A DNA stretch of 64,000 bases from Anisus vortex. Its lineage: Eukaryota; Mollusca; Gastropoda; Planorbidae. Positions within the stretch are counted from its first letter, which is position 1. Each line of letters starts with the position of its first letter. Below are positions 1 through 14,100 of this stretch, piece by piece. The notes beneath the pieces are model-generated. The model saw nothing but the letters and a program-made list of their open reading frames with translations, ran no database searches and was not told the origin of the DNA. The stretch spans positions 3,169,201 to 3,233,200 of the forward strand of contig OX421494.1 in the NCBI GenBank assembly GCA_949126835.1, in the 5' to 3' direction. The position numbers were made by a program, and so were the translations under genes.

Positions 1-120
1 TAAAAGCGGCTGGGCAATGTGCTGGCCACACATCCCTTACCTATGCCGTGACCACTGAAACTTGTAAACGCTGCGTGTCGGGCCCTATGTTCAATTTGGT
101 CCGACGGGTACTTTACTTTA
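1..120 (+). repeat. SINE (family 2), 3' part, cut by window start
   Basis: The stretch from GGCAATGTGCTGGCCACAC to TTTGGTCCGACGGGTACTTT matches the other copies at 20515-20760, 35306-35424, 29888-30060 (reverse) and 38182-38396 (reverse). It ends in a TACTT/TTTACT-like tail. The tRNA-like head lies outside the window. Confidence 0.7.
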
Positions 121-770
121 CTACACCAGGAATGGCTGGAGGGGGTGGGGTCATGTCACAAAATCATTTTTAATAATTTCATGGTGACCAGGACAAAATA
201 CTCGCTCAAGTATTTTCTGTCTCGAACTGACTTCTGTAGTTATAACTACTACAACTAGGTGACATTAACGGCTAAGCTCTCATCGCCGATCTTCCAACAG
301 AATTACTAAACTGTGAATAGTGATTATATCCTGTTAGTAAAGACCACATGTTGCACAGTTATCTGTTTGTGTGTGTGTCTATGTCTATGTGTGTTTTGTA
401 TCCACGTGTCCTGTCTATATATTAAGTACAGCTTATCGGGTAAAAAAAACACCACAGATGTGCCCAGCAGGTTGATGTTCTTTACCCAGTTTTTGTTTAA
501 TGTCTAAATCAATGTTTACTAAATTGTAAATATATATTGAGTTCCCGGATGTTTGTTTGCCTAAAGCCTCATTACATCTCAGTCCTCAACATTGTACAAC
601 TCAACTTTTATACCTAGACTAGTTCTGTCTTTATTTCGGCATTTTTAAATTGCTTCACCATAGCTGTATTTTTTATTTTTTATACTCTAGTCTGCACATA
701 AACTTTAGCCGAATTTGATACTAATTCTTAATCCGTTCCAATCCCTCGATCTGAGTAGATCAGGGCACGG

Positions 771-961
771 CAACACACGACTCGCGTGCCAGACTTGGCA
801 CGCAGAGCGAATTTTTCAATGGCACGCAGCAGGCCCCCGAATTATGTAATTCAAGTCTCTCCTAAAAGATAAGGGGCAGGGTAACTTTTAGGCTGTTGGC
901 ACGCTGAAAGGTTTAAACATCTTACTTCGGCACGCAATTATCAAAAAGTTGCCGACCTCTG
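771..961 (+). mobile_element. small hAT-like non-autonomous element (TGGCACGC family)
   Basis: Left end CAGGGCACGGCAAC, right end GTTGCCGACCTCTG: imperfect inverted repeats of a family that recurs at 7428, 7638 and 27197, and inside longer elements ending at 18798 and 46244. Inner hallmark: repeated TGGCACGC motifs. No clear 8-bp target duplication. Confidence 0.6.
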
Positions 962-1001
962 AAGCAGGTCCCACGAATCCCAGACCGAGAGTTCTCTAAA
1001 C

Positions 1002-1241
1002 TTAGGTCTCTATCACAGAACGTCAAATGTGCTTCCATCTATCCCCCATTTAGGTCTCTATCACAGAACGTCAAATGTGCTTCCATCTATCCCCCATTTA
1101 GGTCTCTATCACAGAACGTCAAATGTGCTTCCATCTATCCCCCATTTAGGTCTCTATCACAGAACGTCAAATGTGCTTCCATCTATCCCCCATTTAGGTC
1201 TCTATCACAGAACGTCAAATGAGCTTCCATCTATCCCCCTT
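1002..1241. repeat. 48-bp tandem repeat, 5 copies
   Basis: Unit starts TTAGGTCTCTATCACAGAAC and ends ATCTATCCCCCAT. Copies 1-4 look identical; copy 5 has a T to A change and a T-rich end. Because 48 is a multiple of 3, one frame stays open and reads a 16-residue repeat, but nothing else suggests coding. Confidence 0.9.
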
Positions 1242-2413
1242 TTTTTCAATGCGCAGCGCAGTTGTCATTCAAGGAAATTATATTAGACCATATATTTTTT
1301 TAGCTTCAACGATTATTTTGTTTATTGAATATAAAAGAGATACCATTTACAATTTTGAATAGCATATTATTCTTGGCGTAACCACGCCCTTAACCACATT
1401 TTACGTTAGGAAACTCAAATTTTAGACCTGTTTCTTGTCGTTTAATGTTAAAGACTTCTCTGTTGACTTAATTCTCTTTTAATGTCTTTTGATTGTGTTT
1501 CATTTAATTTCTCTTATTCCCTTCATAAAAGTCGATTATTTTTTCCTTACTTCCTTATTTTAATTCCACTTCACTATTTTTCATTTTCTATCTGTTTGGT
1601 CAATTCTTTCCTTCCTTTTTTACTTCTCTATGTAGGCCTACACTTTGTCTTATGTTGTAAAGGCATATTGTGATGATTTAGAAATTGTAGTTTTTTAATG
1701 GCGTTATCTATTTAGTGCTCTGACAGTATGACAGTACAATGGTGTCAATGATACTTATACTTTGTCACAATAAGGAACGAAAAAACCAACAGCATTCCAT
1801 CCTGGATTTTATTTACTAGTCATTTTTTTCCTATACACTTAATACCACTTAAAACAGTTTCATAGAAATTGTGCATGTCATAAACTAAATATAAACAGCG
1901 AATGTCTGTTAGCCTATCTTCCGTAGACCATATATATATATTTATATTTATTTATTCTTTTAGTGTAGGTGACACATTTGATTCTAAGGATCGTATCACA
2001 ATTGATGTCTCCGTCGTTGTAAGAAAAATAACAAACTTGTACTAATGCTGTTTGTTGTAAAAGTTGTAATTGAGCCGGTTAAATCTTAGACGGAATTGGT
2101 GCTAAAGTTGTTCTCACCCGATTATATTGGAATTCCTTGGTTTAAATTTGATTCAAGACTAATATATTTTATAGCAACGTAAAGTGTAAACAGTGTGTTG
2201 CATTTCTAAAAGTCAAGATGTGTTTAGTGTTGAATTGTTCATTGTCTATTACTTATTTCAATAGATTAACAATACCATCGTCCACTACTCCTCAATAGTG
2301 TTTGGTTTCTTACATAAGAATACTCAGCTAATTTCAAAGATAACACCTCCCTTCTGAAAGAAACTGTATATAAATTCAATAAAACCGTGTAGAAGACATT
2401 GATTGGTCTAGAA
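1242..2413. other. intergenic, no gene seen
   Basis: AT-rich sequence upstream of the transporter start. I see no ORF with family likeness and no repeat shared with the rest of the window. Confidence 0.6.
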
Positions 2414-2544
2414 ATGTTTCGAAGCCAAATAAAGGAAGAAACAGTTATCTACGAACGTGACACTGACCGATTGATAGTCGGCGAAAGTGATCTGGACGAT
2501 GACCACTCGAGGGATCAAACGCTCGGCCCGCACGGCAGACGTAG
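2414..2544 (+). CDS. SLC15A4-like exon 1 (N-terminal cytosolic tail)
   Basis: Encodes about 43 residues: start MFRSQIKEETVIYE, then an acidic stretch (ESDLDDDH), ending in a basic GRR. The donor is AG|GTAAGT, leaving 2 nt that combine with exon 2 to make Ser. A stop codon lies in frame 24 nt upstream of the ATG. A TATATAAA string sits at about 2367, close to the start; a promoter there is possible but not shown. A leading non-coding exon could exist. This tail is the least conserved part, so the start rests on frame and splice consistency. Confidence 0.7.
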
Positions 2545-2869
2545 GTAAGTTCCGGAAGCATCTGGTTTTTGGCGGCTCCCATCCAAACGGTCAAGCATTG
2601 CTGCAGTTGATTCTTTTTAAAAATCGTTTGAACCAAAGCTGCATAGTGTTGAAATTTAGCGCCACGAGATTAGCAGCTACCAATAAAAGAAAACTGCTTT
2701 TGTTGGCATATATTAATGTTTTTAGAGCCTTCCTTCTATAATGGCCTCCTTAAACATGAGATCCATTAAATTTTATTTTCTAATACATGCTTTTATAGTT
2801 TAAGAAAATCAGCAAATTGTTTCCTAAGTCAGTTTCTATGACAGTTTTTCACAGGTGACTTAACATATA

Positions 2870-2903
<34 letters not shown>

Positions 2904-5900
2904 AATTGTATAATTATGTGCACTTATTCTATAAAGTGTTATGAGGATTGATAGTAGGAATTATTTTATGATATATTATATTGTGTATGTGAATGTAATA
3001 AAACAACGTCATCTACTAATATTAAACAGCAGTTGTGCTAGTTCGAGTTTGCCTCTGAAGATAGACTGAATATAGTATAATCAAATGATATATACACGTA
3101 ACAATAACATTTCAGAACATTAACCTAATTTGAAAACCACCGTAATTAAATTTGCTAACAACAAATAGCGAATAGGTAAATAATAGTTAAATACCAATAA
3201 ATAACTTATTCTGTACCATTTGTTTTATAACTATTAATAATGTTCGAAGGTGTTTCCCGTATAATTGCTTCAATGTGTAATTTTATATCTGCTTGATCAC
3301 AATCTTAGATATCTATTTCGCTACGTTGACAAAGCTAAACAATTTATGTGCTGTTAGAAACGCAACAAAAATATCTCATAACTCCACAAATGTCAATTTG
3401 ATTCTGACCTAATCAACCACACGTTTTTTAAAATAGTGTTTTCATTGTTTGTGTGAAAATTCGATTGATTGGTTTATTATAGCGCTCATGGATGTAATGT
3501 TGATGTTGATTGGCCAGACATTAATCTCCACTTCTTCCTGTTTCTCTATTCCAGCAAATCAACGACCTTCTTGGTGACGCTATGCATTCTGGTCACAGAG
3601 ATGTGCGAGAGGCTGACCTTCTACAGCATCTCTGCCGGGCTCATCCTGTTCTGTACAAGTAAACTCAAGATTGGACAGACGGACGCTACCACCATCAATC
3701 AGGTCTTTGGTGGTGAGTTATTCCCCCCTCTTTGTTCTACTTCTCACAACCTTTGACCTCTTTTGAATAATTCGGACCAGTATATTAGAAAAAGTCTCAT
3801 TCCTACTGGACACCTGTCTATCGTAAAAAAATATTTCTTTTGTGTTTGAGATTTTTACAAATTGAGACAGTTTAACCATTATATTTGAATAATAAACTAC
3901 ATTTACGATACAAGATTTGAACTTTAAAAATCCTTATATTACACATTCAAACATGCTTGCCTAGTTCATTTCGAAACAGCATTTGTTTTCTATTTTCTGT
4001 ATTTCATACCATTTTTTTTTCATTGTCATTCAGTTATTTTGCTAGTCGTTTGTAACTAATCGTTGCAAAAGGTTGAAATTTAGCCATTTTCTTTATCATA
4101 ATGTTTTCTTTTTACCCATTCATGATGTTGACGATTCGTTAAGAATTTTTTTTTTTTTTTTTTTTTTTTTAAAATTTTCACCAGTCAATATCTAACTTTA
4201 TGATGCTGTTTCAGTAGTAAACAATATATAAGTATCCCGTTAAACTTGACTGTCACCAGAACGTTGATAATATGTGAACAATTGATAACAACACGAAAAC
4301 GTACACCACTTTTAGTAATGGCAAAAACATTGCGTGAACTCACTGTTTTAGTGTTCTGATTAAAGTGCTTTAAAGTGCATTTGTTATAACATTAGATCTA
4401 CTAACAAGATGTTATTTAAAGATATAACTGTACTCCTTTTTTTTAGGCTTTGTGTACATAATTCCCATCTTTGGAGGATTTATTTCTGATTCTTACCTGG
4501 GTAGATTCAAGACTATATGGATCTCCTGTTTGATATATATTTTAGGTAAGTACTCACAAATAGCCCATATATAAGTGTCTCAAAAAGTACCGGACGAGCC
4601 TTGTGGCTGTTACGTCCATGGTGTAAGAATGTTTAGGGGTGGGGCAAGGATGAAGGAGGAGAAGGCCAATAGTCTGTCTGAGAGTAGCTCACCACGTAAC
4701 ATTGGGGGTAGGTCTCCCTCAGTACATGCACTACACCTCTCTCCCCCACCTGGGGAATTCCACCACGGATCATTAATGTTTTAAATGATGTTAAGTTACT
4801 GGTTTTCCTGGTTTGTTCAGGCAAGTGGAGACAACCCATTCCATGCCCGAATGCCACTCGGGAAGAATGAGTAGGCCTACTTATATGTCTAATCTACTCT
4901 ACTTTTTGTTTCTTTTTGTAAATTATAGGCCTACGTGTACGCATAAATTTAGTGCTATCTAGATATATTGGTCAAAGCTTGAAATGACTATTAAAATGTT
5001 CTTTGAAATTGTGTTTTTAAGTGTATGTAATATGTCACGAAGGGTGTGTAATACGTCACCTTTTTCGTTTGTGAGAGTATGTTCGCAAGGCTGATCGAAT
5101 ACACATACAATTATTGTATTTAAACGTCTAATTTCGATGTTGAATGAGTTTGTTGTATAATATTGTATGATTTACTTTATAATAATGTTATTGTTTTTTA
5201 AAAACATTTCTTGCAGGTGTCATTCTACTGCCTGCATCAGCTGTTGAATACAAGGACTGGGGGTGGACCGAATTATCCACTGTATGTAGTTACACTATCT
5301 TATCTATATGATCGTCAATCTATCTATTTATCTATCTATCTAATTATGTATCTATATCTATCTATCCATCGTATCGTCTATCTGTTCGTAAATCTATCTA
5401 TCTATCTATCCATCTATATATCTAATTATGTATCTATGTATGAATATCTATCTATCCAACAATCTGTTCATCAATCTATCTATCTATCTATGTAATATCT
5501 ACAAATCTGTCTATCTATATCATTATCATATATCTGTCTATTTGTCTGTCTGTGTCTCTTACTTGTTGTACTTACGATTTAACTACAAATCTATTTATTT
5601 GTTCGTATGCCTTTCTAACTATATGTCTGTCTTTCTGAGCATATCCCTAGCGTTCTTTCAATCAGCACATGTACGTATTCCTGGGTATTCATGTCTTGTC
5701 TTCGCTCTATATTATATCTTTGGATAGATCTATATCTGAATGTCTCCTAATGTCATGCACACATCCGTTAATATTCCCTTGGCTATGTACGAACCACCTG
5801 TGCATACTGTCTGTGCAAGAGATAATAGTGGCAACACACAGCTCAAACACCAACTATGTGTCGTTGACAAGACTTCACAATGTGGACTTAGCGAGACACA

Positions 5901-6504
5901 GCTATTATAGCAATCACACGCAATTACATGACCACAACGGGAAACCCCCTTTCCTCGTCCACCCCACCCCCCCTACTTTCATTGTCCTTATGACACAGCA
6001 ATTGCTGTCCCAGTTCCTAAATTACGTCCTTGGAGGTTAACCAGAGGCGTAGCTATAATATTTCGTGACCGAGAACGAACTATATATAACTAGCCCCCCC
6101 CCCCCCCCGCACCCTTCCGGATATATATACCCCATGCACCCCCCCCCCCCAAGCTGCGCCTCTGCCGTTAACTTTTGTTGAAAGACTGCTGTCACCTTTT
6201 TCAGACTGGCAGGACCGCCCTGTTCGGCAGTGCTTTGTTTTGTGTTGCATTCGGCACTGGTGGCATAAAGGCCAATGTTGGACCATTCGGAGCCGAGCAG
6301 ATAGAGACCCTAGGGAAGGATGCTGTCCAGTCTTTCTTCAACTGGTCAGTACAGATGGTCACATATTCTACTGTTGCATTAGAAACGATTTATTAAACAA
6401 ACCCTTTAAGTCCCTGGAACTTGCCTTTTTCTATCTATATAAGGTTAATTTGAATAGTAAATTTGTTTGCTATAAATTACTATAGGCCTTCGCATCTAAT
6501 TCTT

Positions 6505-6577
<73 letters not shown>

Positions 6578-9500
6578 GACTCTCCACCACGAATTGAGTC
6601 GCACTGTGCCTCAAGGTATTTTGATATTTTTTAATAACCTATTTATTTCTGCACATTTATGTGTTTACTGTGTATTCTAAAAATAAGTATAAGTTATTGT
6701 TACAAATATTTTAAAATTTACAACCGGTATTGTTTCATGTGAAAAGCAAAATAGTAAATTTGAAATTTCTCAAAATCAGGTTTCAGACAGAGGCTACAGT
6801 TAAACACATGTATCTAAGACTCTATTTCTCCGATTTTAAACCGGTTTTCACCATTGAATTCAGCATTCAAATTACTACAAGGATCACTAAATAACTCAAA
6901 ATGACCATAAGGCACAGTGCGACTCAATTCAGGGTTGAGGGTCACATATACATCAAAAACATAATGTCATATCCAAAGAAACAATTAGGCAATAGGTTCA
7001 GTATGTAATTGAATTAATCCCACACGAGTTTTAATTCTTGGTTTGTTGTTTGTTTAAATAATCAGCTTTGACTTCTTATATTCTGTGATCCACACAATAA
7101 GATTCAGCCATAAGCCAACTGTAATGAACTCCGTTGCATGTTTAACAATCATAAGAACATCTCATTATTTCCTTCATAAATATTCCAAACGACGCCCTTG
7201 CGTGTAAGGGAGGGAAGCACAAGCTGAATATTCAAGGGGGAAATAATTAACATGGCCGGAGTTGATTTTCCCTGGCAGCCCAAATTGTAAAGGATTATCC
7301 CTGAATGGCCATTTTTTTCGCCGTTATTTATTTTTCCTTCTTTAAAAAAAATATAAAATTGTGTGCGTGTCTTTTTTGGTTTAGCAACAGTCTGTGTAAT
7401 GGAGGCAGCTATAGCTATAGTGCAATGCAGGAGTTGATAAACATACGGCACGCGTGTCATACTTGGCACGCATAATGATTCTCGATGGCACGCGGAAGAT
7501 CAAGGAACAAAAAGTCTCTTCTACAAGTAATATATCGGTGGCGCAGGCTGACGTTTTAGGCTGTTGGTACGCCAGATGAACTAGAGATGATACTTTGGCA
7601 CACTATTATCAAAGATTTACCAACCACTGGTCTAGATCAGGGGTCGGCAACGCGTGCCAAACTTGGCACGCAGAGCTATTTTCTATGGCACGCGGAGGTC
7701 CTCCAAACATTTGAGATAATAGCGAATTTTAAAATGTTTCGTTTCACTTCGCTCACACATATCTAATCTTCGCGTCTTTTATCGCTTTTTCCGCTTTGCT
7801 TCTAAATATTTTGGGCGTTCCCGTTTTTTTTAAATTGAACCAAATTTCTTGTGTTTCTAAAACTTGTTACTGTATTATCAAATGCAGATGAGTAAAGTTT
7901 AATTTTGGTTTTATCGTTTAGGGCGTACTCTCATTAAAGATTTATTTCAGTACGTACGTTTTTATGACCAGTTGTGGTAGTGGTGGAGACCGTCTTAAGA
8001 CCACTATTCACGTATATGTGACATCACAGTTGTGACATCTGTGTTGTGACATCACTATGATAGCAAGATCACGTGATTTTACTTGAACCAGAGACTATAA
8101 TAAGAAGAACCGCTTGCTTTGATAATAATAGTTCTGCTATTTGATAACTTGACATTCTCTGTTTCGGATTGTCCGATCGCACCCGGTTCACTAGACTTCC
8201 GGTTTAGTAATTCGCTTTGATTTTCTCAATAGAAAATTAACATTAAAATCGTAAGTTGTATACAGCGAAAGTCTTTAGGCACGATTAGGAGTCATCAAAC
8301 GGCGCAAACTGACATGGTTTGGTCATGTGTTGCGACATAAAAACCTGCCAATATAATCCTCCAAGGCACTGTAGAAGGTGGACGTCGTAGAGGCCATCAG
8401 CGGAGATGCTGGTTCGACAATATAAAGTATTGGACAGGGCTGCAGTTGACTCAACTATTGACAGCCGCTCAAGATAGGCAAAAATTGAGAAAGTTGACTG
8501 CTGAAGTGTCCATTTTACTATAGTTTTTGTTTTAACTTAGCTTTTTGTGTGTTTCTTCCTTTGTTAGAAGTAAAGAGCAAAATCTTCCGAAAACTAATGC
8601 ATAACAATAAAATGTATATAAAGGATGTATACAATTAACTTTGAAATGTATCGTTGTTATAAAGGCCTACGGATAATCTTTTTCGTAGCAATACTCAAAG
8701 TTATTTAAAGTTATAACTATTTAATCGTTGCGAGTTTACTCAAATTAAAATTATATGTCTTTTTCGCTATATTATGCTTAAATTTAAGTTTATAATGATG
8801 TTTAGGTTCTACTGGGTCATCAATGTCGGGGCTTTCATTGCCTATGCCGGCGTGGCCTACATCCAGCAGGAGGTCAGCTTCGCATGGGGTTTCTTCGTCC
8901 CGCTTGTCAGTATGGTTCTTGCCTTAACCGCCTTCGTTGCTATCAAGTCCAAATACCTAAGAACAAAACCTAAAGGTAAGAAAACCTCTAAACAGCTTTT
9001 CTTCTTACGGTAGAGACAAAAATATTACGAGGGAATCATGTTGAGTCGCCTTTTTTCCCCCAAACTATTTGACCTCTTGGACGTTTTATATGTCTTCTTT
9101 CCATATACAGCTACTCCTATGGCAAATAAAACACCCCTAGCCTCTTATTTAAATAAAATGAATGAATAATATTTGTTCCAAAAAGCATCGGCCTTGATTC
9201 TTTCATTGATCTTTTCCCCAATGACCTCATAAATGTGTGGCTATATTCCAACATGATGGCTATTCAACTCAACTCCTCACATCAAACTTTTAAATACTCT
9301 GGTTACCAAGAAGAAATTGTGAAATTTAAACAAAAATCTAAAACGAGATGAAAATTACCCAATAAATGCCCTACAAAGATCAGATCAAGTGACCATCTTT
9401 CGCCTGTACACATGATACGTACATCTAAACTCGCACCTTAACCGCATCAAACCAGAATATACGGCGGCAAGCCCCTTCTGTAAACACCAAGATGAAACAG

Positions 9501-11046
9501 TCGCTCATCACCCTTTTGACTGACTGGCACTGCAGGACAAACTAAATGTCTACCTCACCAGAACACCAAATCTCTCAAACACTCTATACTCTAACTATGA
9601 ATAGCTACAAAAAGTCTGCAATTTCTTCACCTATAGCCTCAGACCGAAGGGCAAGTGCCCAGATGGCTACTGGATCGGAAAGATTATGATAAACAAAAAT
9701 AAGTCATGTCTTGTCTTTTCTCTAGAGGCACACAAAATATCATCTGTCCTTACTATAGGCGAAACATTCGTATGTCTGTCCTGACTGTAGATAGAACATA
9801 AGACTGTCTGTCTTTTTTCTTGAGAAAATAAGTCCTCTGCCGTTTCTTCACACAAAATATGTCTGTCTTTTCTCTCAACATAACAAAGTCGGTCATTAAT
9901 TTAAACAAAATAAGTTTGTCTGTAAGAATTGAACTAAAGGTAACCGTGTTTACTGCTATATACACACATATAATATATATATATATATATATCCCAGAGG
10001 TAATGTGTTGGAAACCTACATAAAGACCCCATTGTATAACCTTTTAATCTCTACAATGTTGCATTTCTTTATTTGCAGGGAGTATATTAACCTTAGGTTG
10101 CAACATTTGCATACAAGGGAGAGAAAAAGTAAGAATATACAGTTTATGTACACTAAGTATTGTTAGATAAATATGAGCAGCTTTTTAAAACTATTGCAAT
10201 TGTTGCTGTCACTGTTATAGTAAATCTCGTTTTTGTTAAAGCTTGCTATATATGATCATAATTTAAAATTCTACCATTTAGTCAAGCTATACTTAAAAAT
10301 ATGTGTGCAGTAAATATATAATTTGTATAAAAATATACATTGTTTTAAATTTTAAATATAAAAATATACACAATGTATAAATATATCAAATGTATCAATA
10401 TATTTTATGTATAATTTTATAAAATGGGTACATGTATAAAATGTATGATAGGCCTATATAAAAAGTATACTATAAATATTTACGGTGTATAAATATAAAA
10501 AAAAAAGTATAAATATATAAATTTATAAATTGATAAAATGTATAAATATCTAAAATGCTTAAATATATAAATTTATAAGTAAATGTGTAGATAAAATGTA
10601 AATAAAATGTATTGCTCCCATTGGTCAGAATGAAGACAGTGACATATATGGTAAGAAGAAAATTCTGTCGTCTGCAAAGAAAAGTCACGGAGGCGATTTC
10701 GAAGATCATCTGGTGGACGGCGTGGTCAGCGTCATCAAAGTTATTCCATTTTGTTTCCTGGTCATCATGTACTGGGCAGTGTATTCTCAGGTATTCACAC
10801 AATCAGTTTATGTTTTATGCAGTAGCGTAGCCAGAGGGGAGCAGGGGGAACGGCCGCTCCCACTCGACAAAAAAGGGCCTTTGCGGGAAAAAAATTATTT
10901 AATTAATAATTTTAACAAGCCATGAAGTACAATTTATGCTGTTTCTAATTTTTTTCTTTAAATTGCATTTCAACAATTTAATTTATTACAATAATTTTGA
11001 ATCATTCAGCGTGCCAGCAGCGTGAAAGTCAAACTGATTAACTTGA

Positions 11047-11107
<61 letters not shown>

Positions 11108-14100
11108 CAAAAATGTTTATTCATGAAAAATTGCATTTACATTACCAAAATTATTATTTTACACAGAGAAAAAAGGGATAGGAGACATTTATTGCATTTT
11201 TACAATTCCAAAGAGATAGAAGACAGCAGAGAATATTTAAATACTTAGTTTACCTGCACAATCTCATATATTTTACACGAAGAAAAGGAAATAGAAGAAC
11301 AGTTCATACACATTTAAGGGGATAGAAGACAAAATGTTTTACGAGACAAAGAGTTTTCTAACTAACTTTAAATTTAAATTCATTCATTCTTTTTATTTGA
11401 CATTCAATCCTAGCATCCATACATATTTAAATTCCAACTTTAAATTTAAATTCATTCATTCTTCTTTTTTTTACATACATGCTTAATATCCATACATATT
11501 CAAATTAATTTAAATTTAATTTAAACATGTATTAACCGTAAACATCCATTATTAACTGTAAGATATTTAAAACAACGTAATATGGAGAAAAATAAAACAA
11601 AGTGTGTAGAAATTATGTACATTTCATTTCAATTGTTCTATCCCTTGGGATATATATCTTAATTTAAACCACCAAGCGCGATCTTAAATGTATATATAAA
11701 GAACAAAGAAAGGGTCACATATGACAAGGAAAAGTGAAACACCTATTGAAGACGGGTGACGAAAGGTGTCATTCACAGGAAATCCCACAATCGGGACTTC
11801 CACAAGTGAGAAAAAAAAATATGTACAATTCTCTAATAAGAGTTAAAAAATCCCTAGTTGTCCTAAGGTTTCAAATAGCGTTTAGCCGTTCCCCAGTCGG
11901 CATGAACTATTGAACGAAAGATAGGGAAAGAAATACAAATCTGTTTGTAGTGACATAGAATTTGGAAGGCCCGACTTTCCTGACCCTCCCACCCCTCTAA
12001 GCCAGCGTCGCCGGATGACTGGTCTGCACCAGTAAACACCCTGGCGAATGTGACAAAAGAGGGGTTTTGGGCCGGTATTTATATATCAGTCCTTCTTCTT
12101 TTATTATACATTGATGTCACTCTGGTAAATGTAATTTGAAGACAAAAGATTAATATTAGACGCAAGTTTCCTGTATTAGATAGGTAACCAAGAACAATTT
12201 TGAATAGAAAGGTTGGGAATAACTGGAAGAAAACAGTAATAAAAGGGAAGCTAAGTAAGCGAAGACGGACCTAGAAAAGGCCAAGTCTCTCCTCGTTACT
12301 TTATGTGTAGTAAGCCAAGAAGTTAAAATACCGTCCTCTAAGCCATTCAACAAAATTAAGAAAATAATCCCGAAAACTTATTTTAAAATACTATGTACAT
12401 AGTGGTGCGTAAAAAAGAAAATAAAAAACAGCACAAGATTTCACATTCACTGAAAGAGACACCGCACCGGAAATGAAAACAAAAATTACACCGGAAATGA
12501 AAGTAAAAATGTGCCCTTGATGAACAATTAATAAAATCAAATGTACAATACTAGTCAAGGGCATCCCCATATTTAAAAGAACGCATTCAATAACATAAGC
12601 ATGTCCACAGATCTCCCAATTAAACAAATGAACCAATCAATAAAATACATTAGGATCTCATCCATGAAATACATTATAATACATAAAACATTTATAAAAG
12701 CAAAACATCAAATAAAATTACAGAGTGGGCGATTGATGTTTATCTAAATGTGTTTCAAGTTTTTGTCTAAATATGTCTTCTATGATGTGTGGGGGGTAGT
12801 GTTTTTGGTCAAACCGTGTTTTAAGATACGTTGTCCAAATGTGTTGTTTGTATTCTGCCAATGTAATGAGGTTTAATGTGTGTTTTGTGTTGTTTCTAAG
12901 CCTAGGTATTTTAAAAAGTGTAATGGCTAAATCTATATCTATGTTTGACTGTGTTGTTGTATCCATTATTAATTTCAATGTTTGTTTTGTTGGTATGATT
13001 GCGGGGCATGTAAGATAGATATGTTCCTCATTTTCTTGTGTATGTGAGGTACACATCTTGCATATAGGTGTGTTGCGTGTATTTTGTTTCTTCCTATCTA
13101 ATGTTGGTGTCATGTTAAAAATGAGCCTGTATGATATCTCCTTTGATTGTGATGCAATGTGTTTGTTATGTAAACTGATGAATGTGTCATGAAAGTCTGT
13201 AATCCCTAGCTGTCTCCCCCATTTAATCCGTGTATGAAGTGGAATCTGGACCCGTGTAATGAGTGATATGTAAATGTTGTTTGTTATGCTATGTATCAAG
13301 TGTTCATTGTTAAGTAAAATGCGAGTAACTGACTTGTAAAATGAAGAGGAAAAGTTGCCAAAATAATGAGGTGTATTGTTTTGAATTGGAATAAGTTTGC
13401 TTAGCTTTAAACCATAAAAATACATAGCTAAAGGCAACTTATCAGGTGCACGTACAATTTGGCCTATATATTTTAATCTCAGTGCTTGTATCTTTGTTTT
13501 TATATCTTGCAAACCTATCCCGCCATCCCGTTTATTTTGTATCAGTGTGTTATGATGAATGGAGCGAATGGTAGATTTAAATAAAAAGGCTCTAATTTTT
13601 TTATTCATATTGGTTATGAAATGTGGTGGAGGTTCTGTAACTGAAGCTATATAAATGATTTTCGGTATAATGAGAGTGTTAACGATTGCTGAACGACCAA
13701 AAATCGTGTTTGAGACATGTGTGTACATATTTATTATGTTATCCGTTGTTTCTAACAATCCATTGTACTGTTCTGTATTGTAAGTGTGTGGATTGTTGTG
13801 CCAAACGATACCTGTAATTTTGATTTTTGTTTTATTTTGAATATTTGACGGAAAATGTTCTTTTCGTTTCCAGGCACCAAGGCCCATTATATTCGATTTG
13901 TTGATGTTAATTTTCCCTCCAGATGCGGCATTGAAAGTTTTAAAATGTTCCAGAATTTTTTTAATGTCTTTTTCTGATGTTACTGTAAACGTGGTATCGT
14001 CGGCATATGCCTGTACCTTCAACACCTGTCCTCCAGGCATTGATATGCCCGTTATACCAGCATCCGTTCTTACTTTTTCCAGGAGCGGCTCCAGACACAG

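Noticed and set aside
1002..1241. CRISPR-like array of regular repeats
   Set aside because: Copies are directly adjacent with no unique spacers, and the window is animal DNA.
2367..2374. TATA box of the transporter gene
   Set aside because: TATATAAA is common in this AT-rich DNA and is only about 40 bp from the ATG. A leading non-coding exon cannot be excluded.
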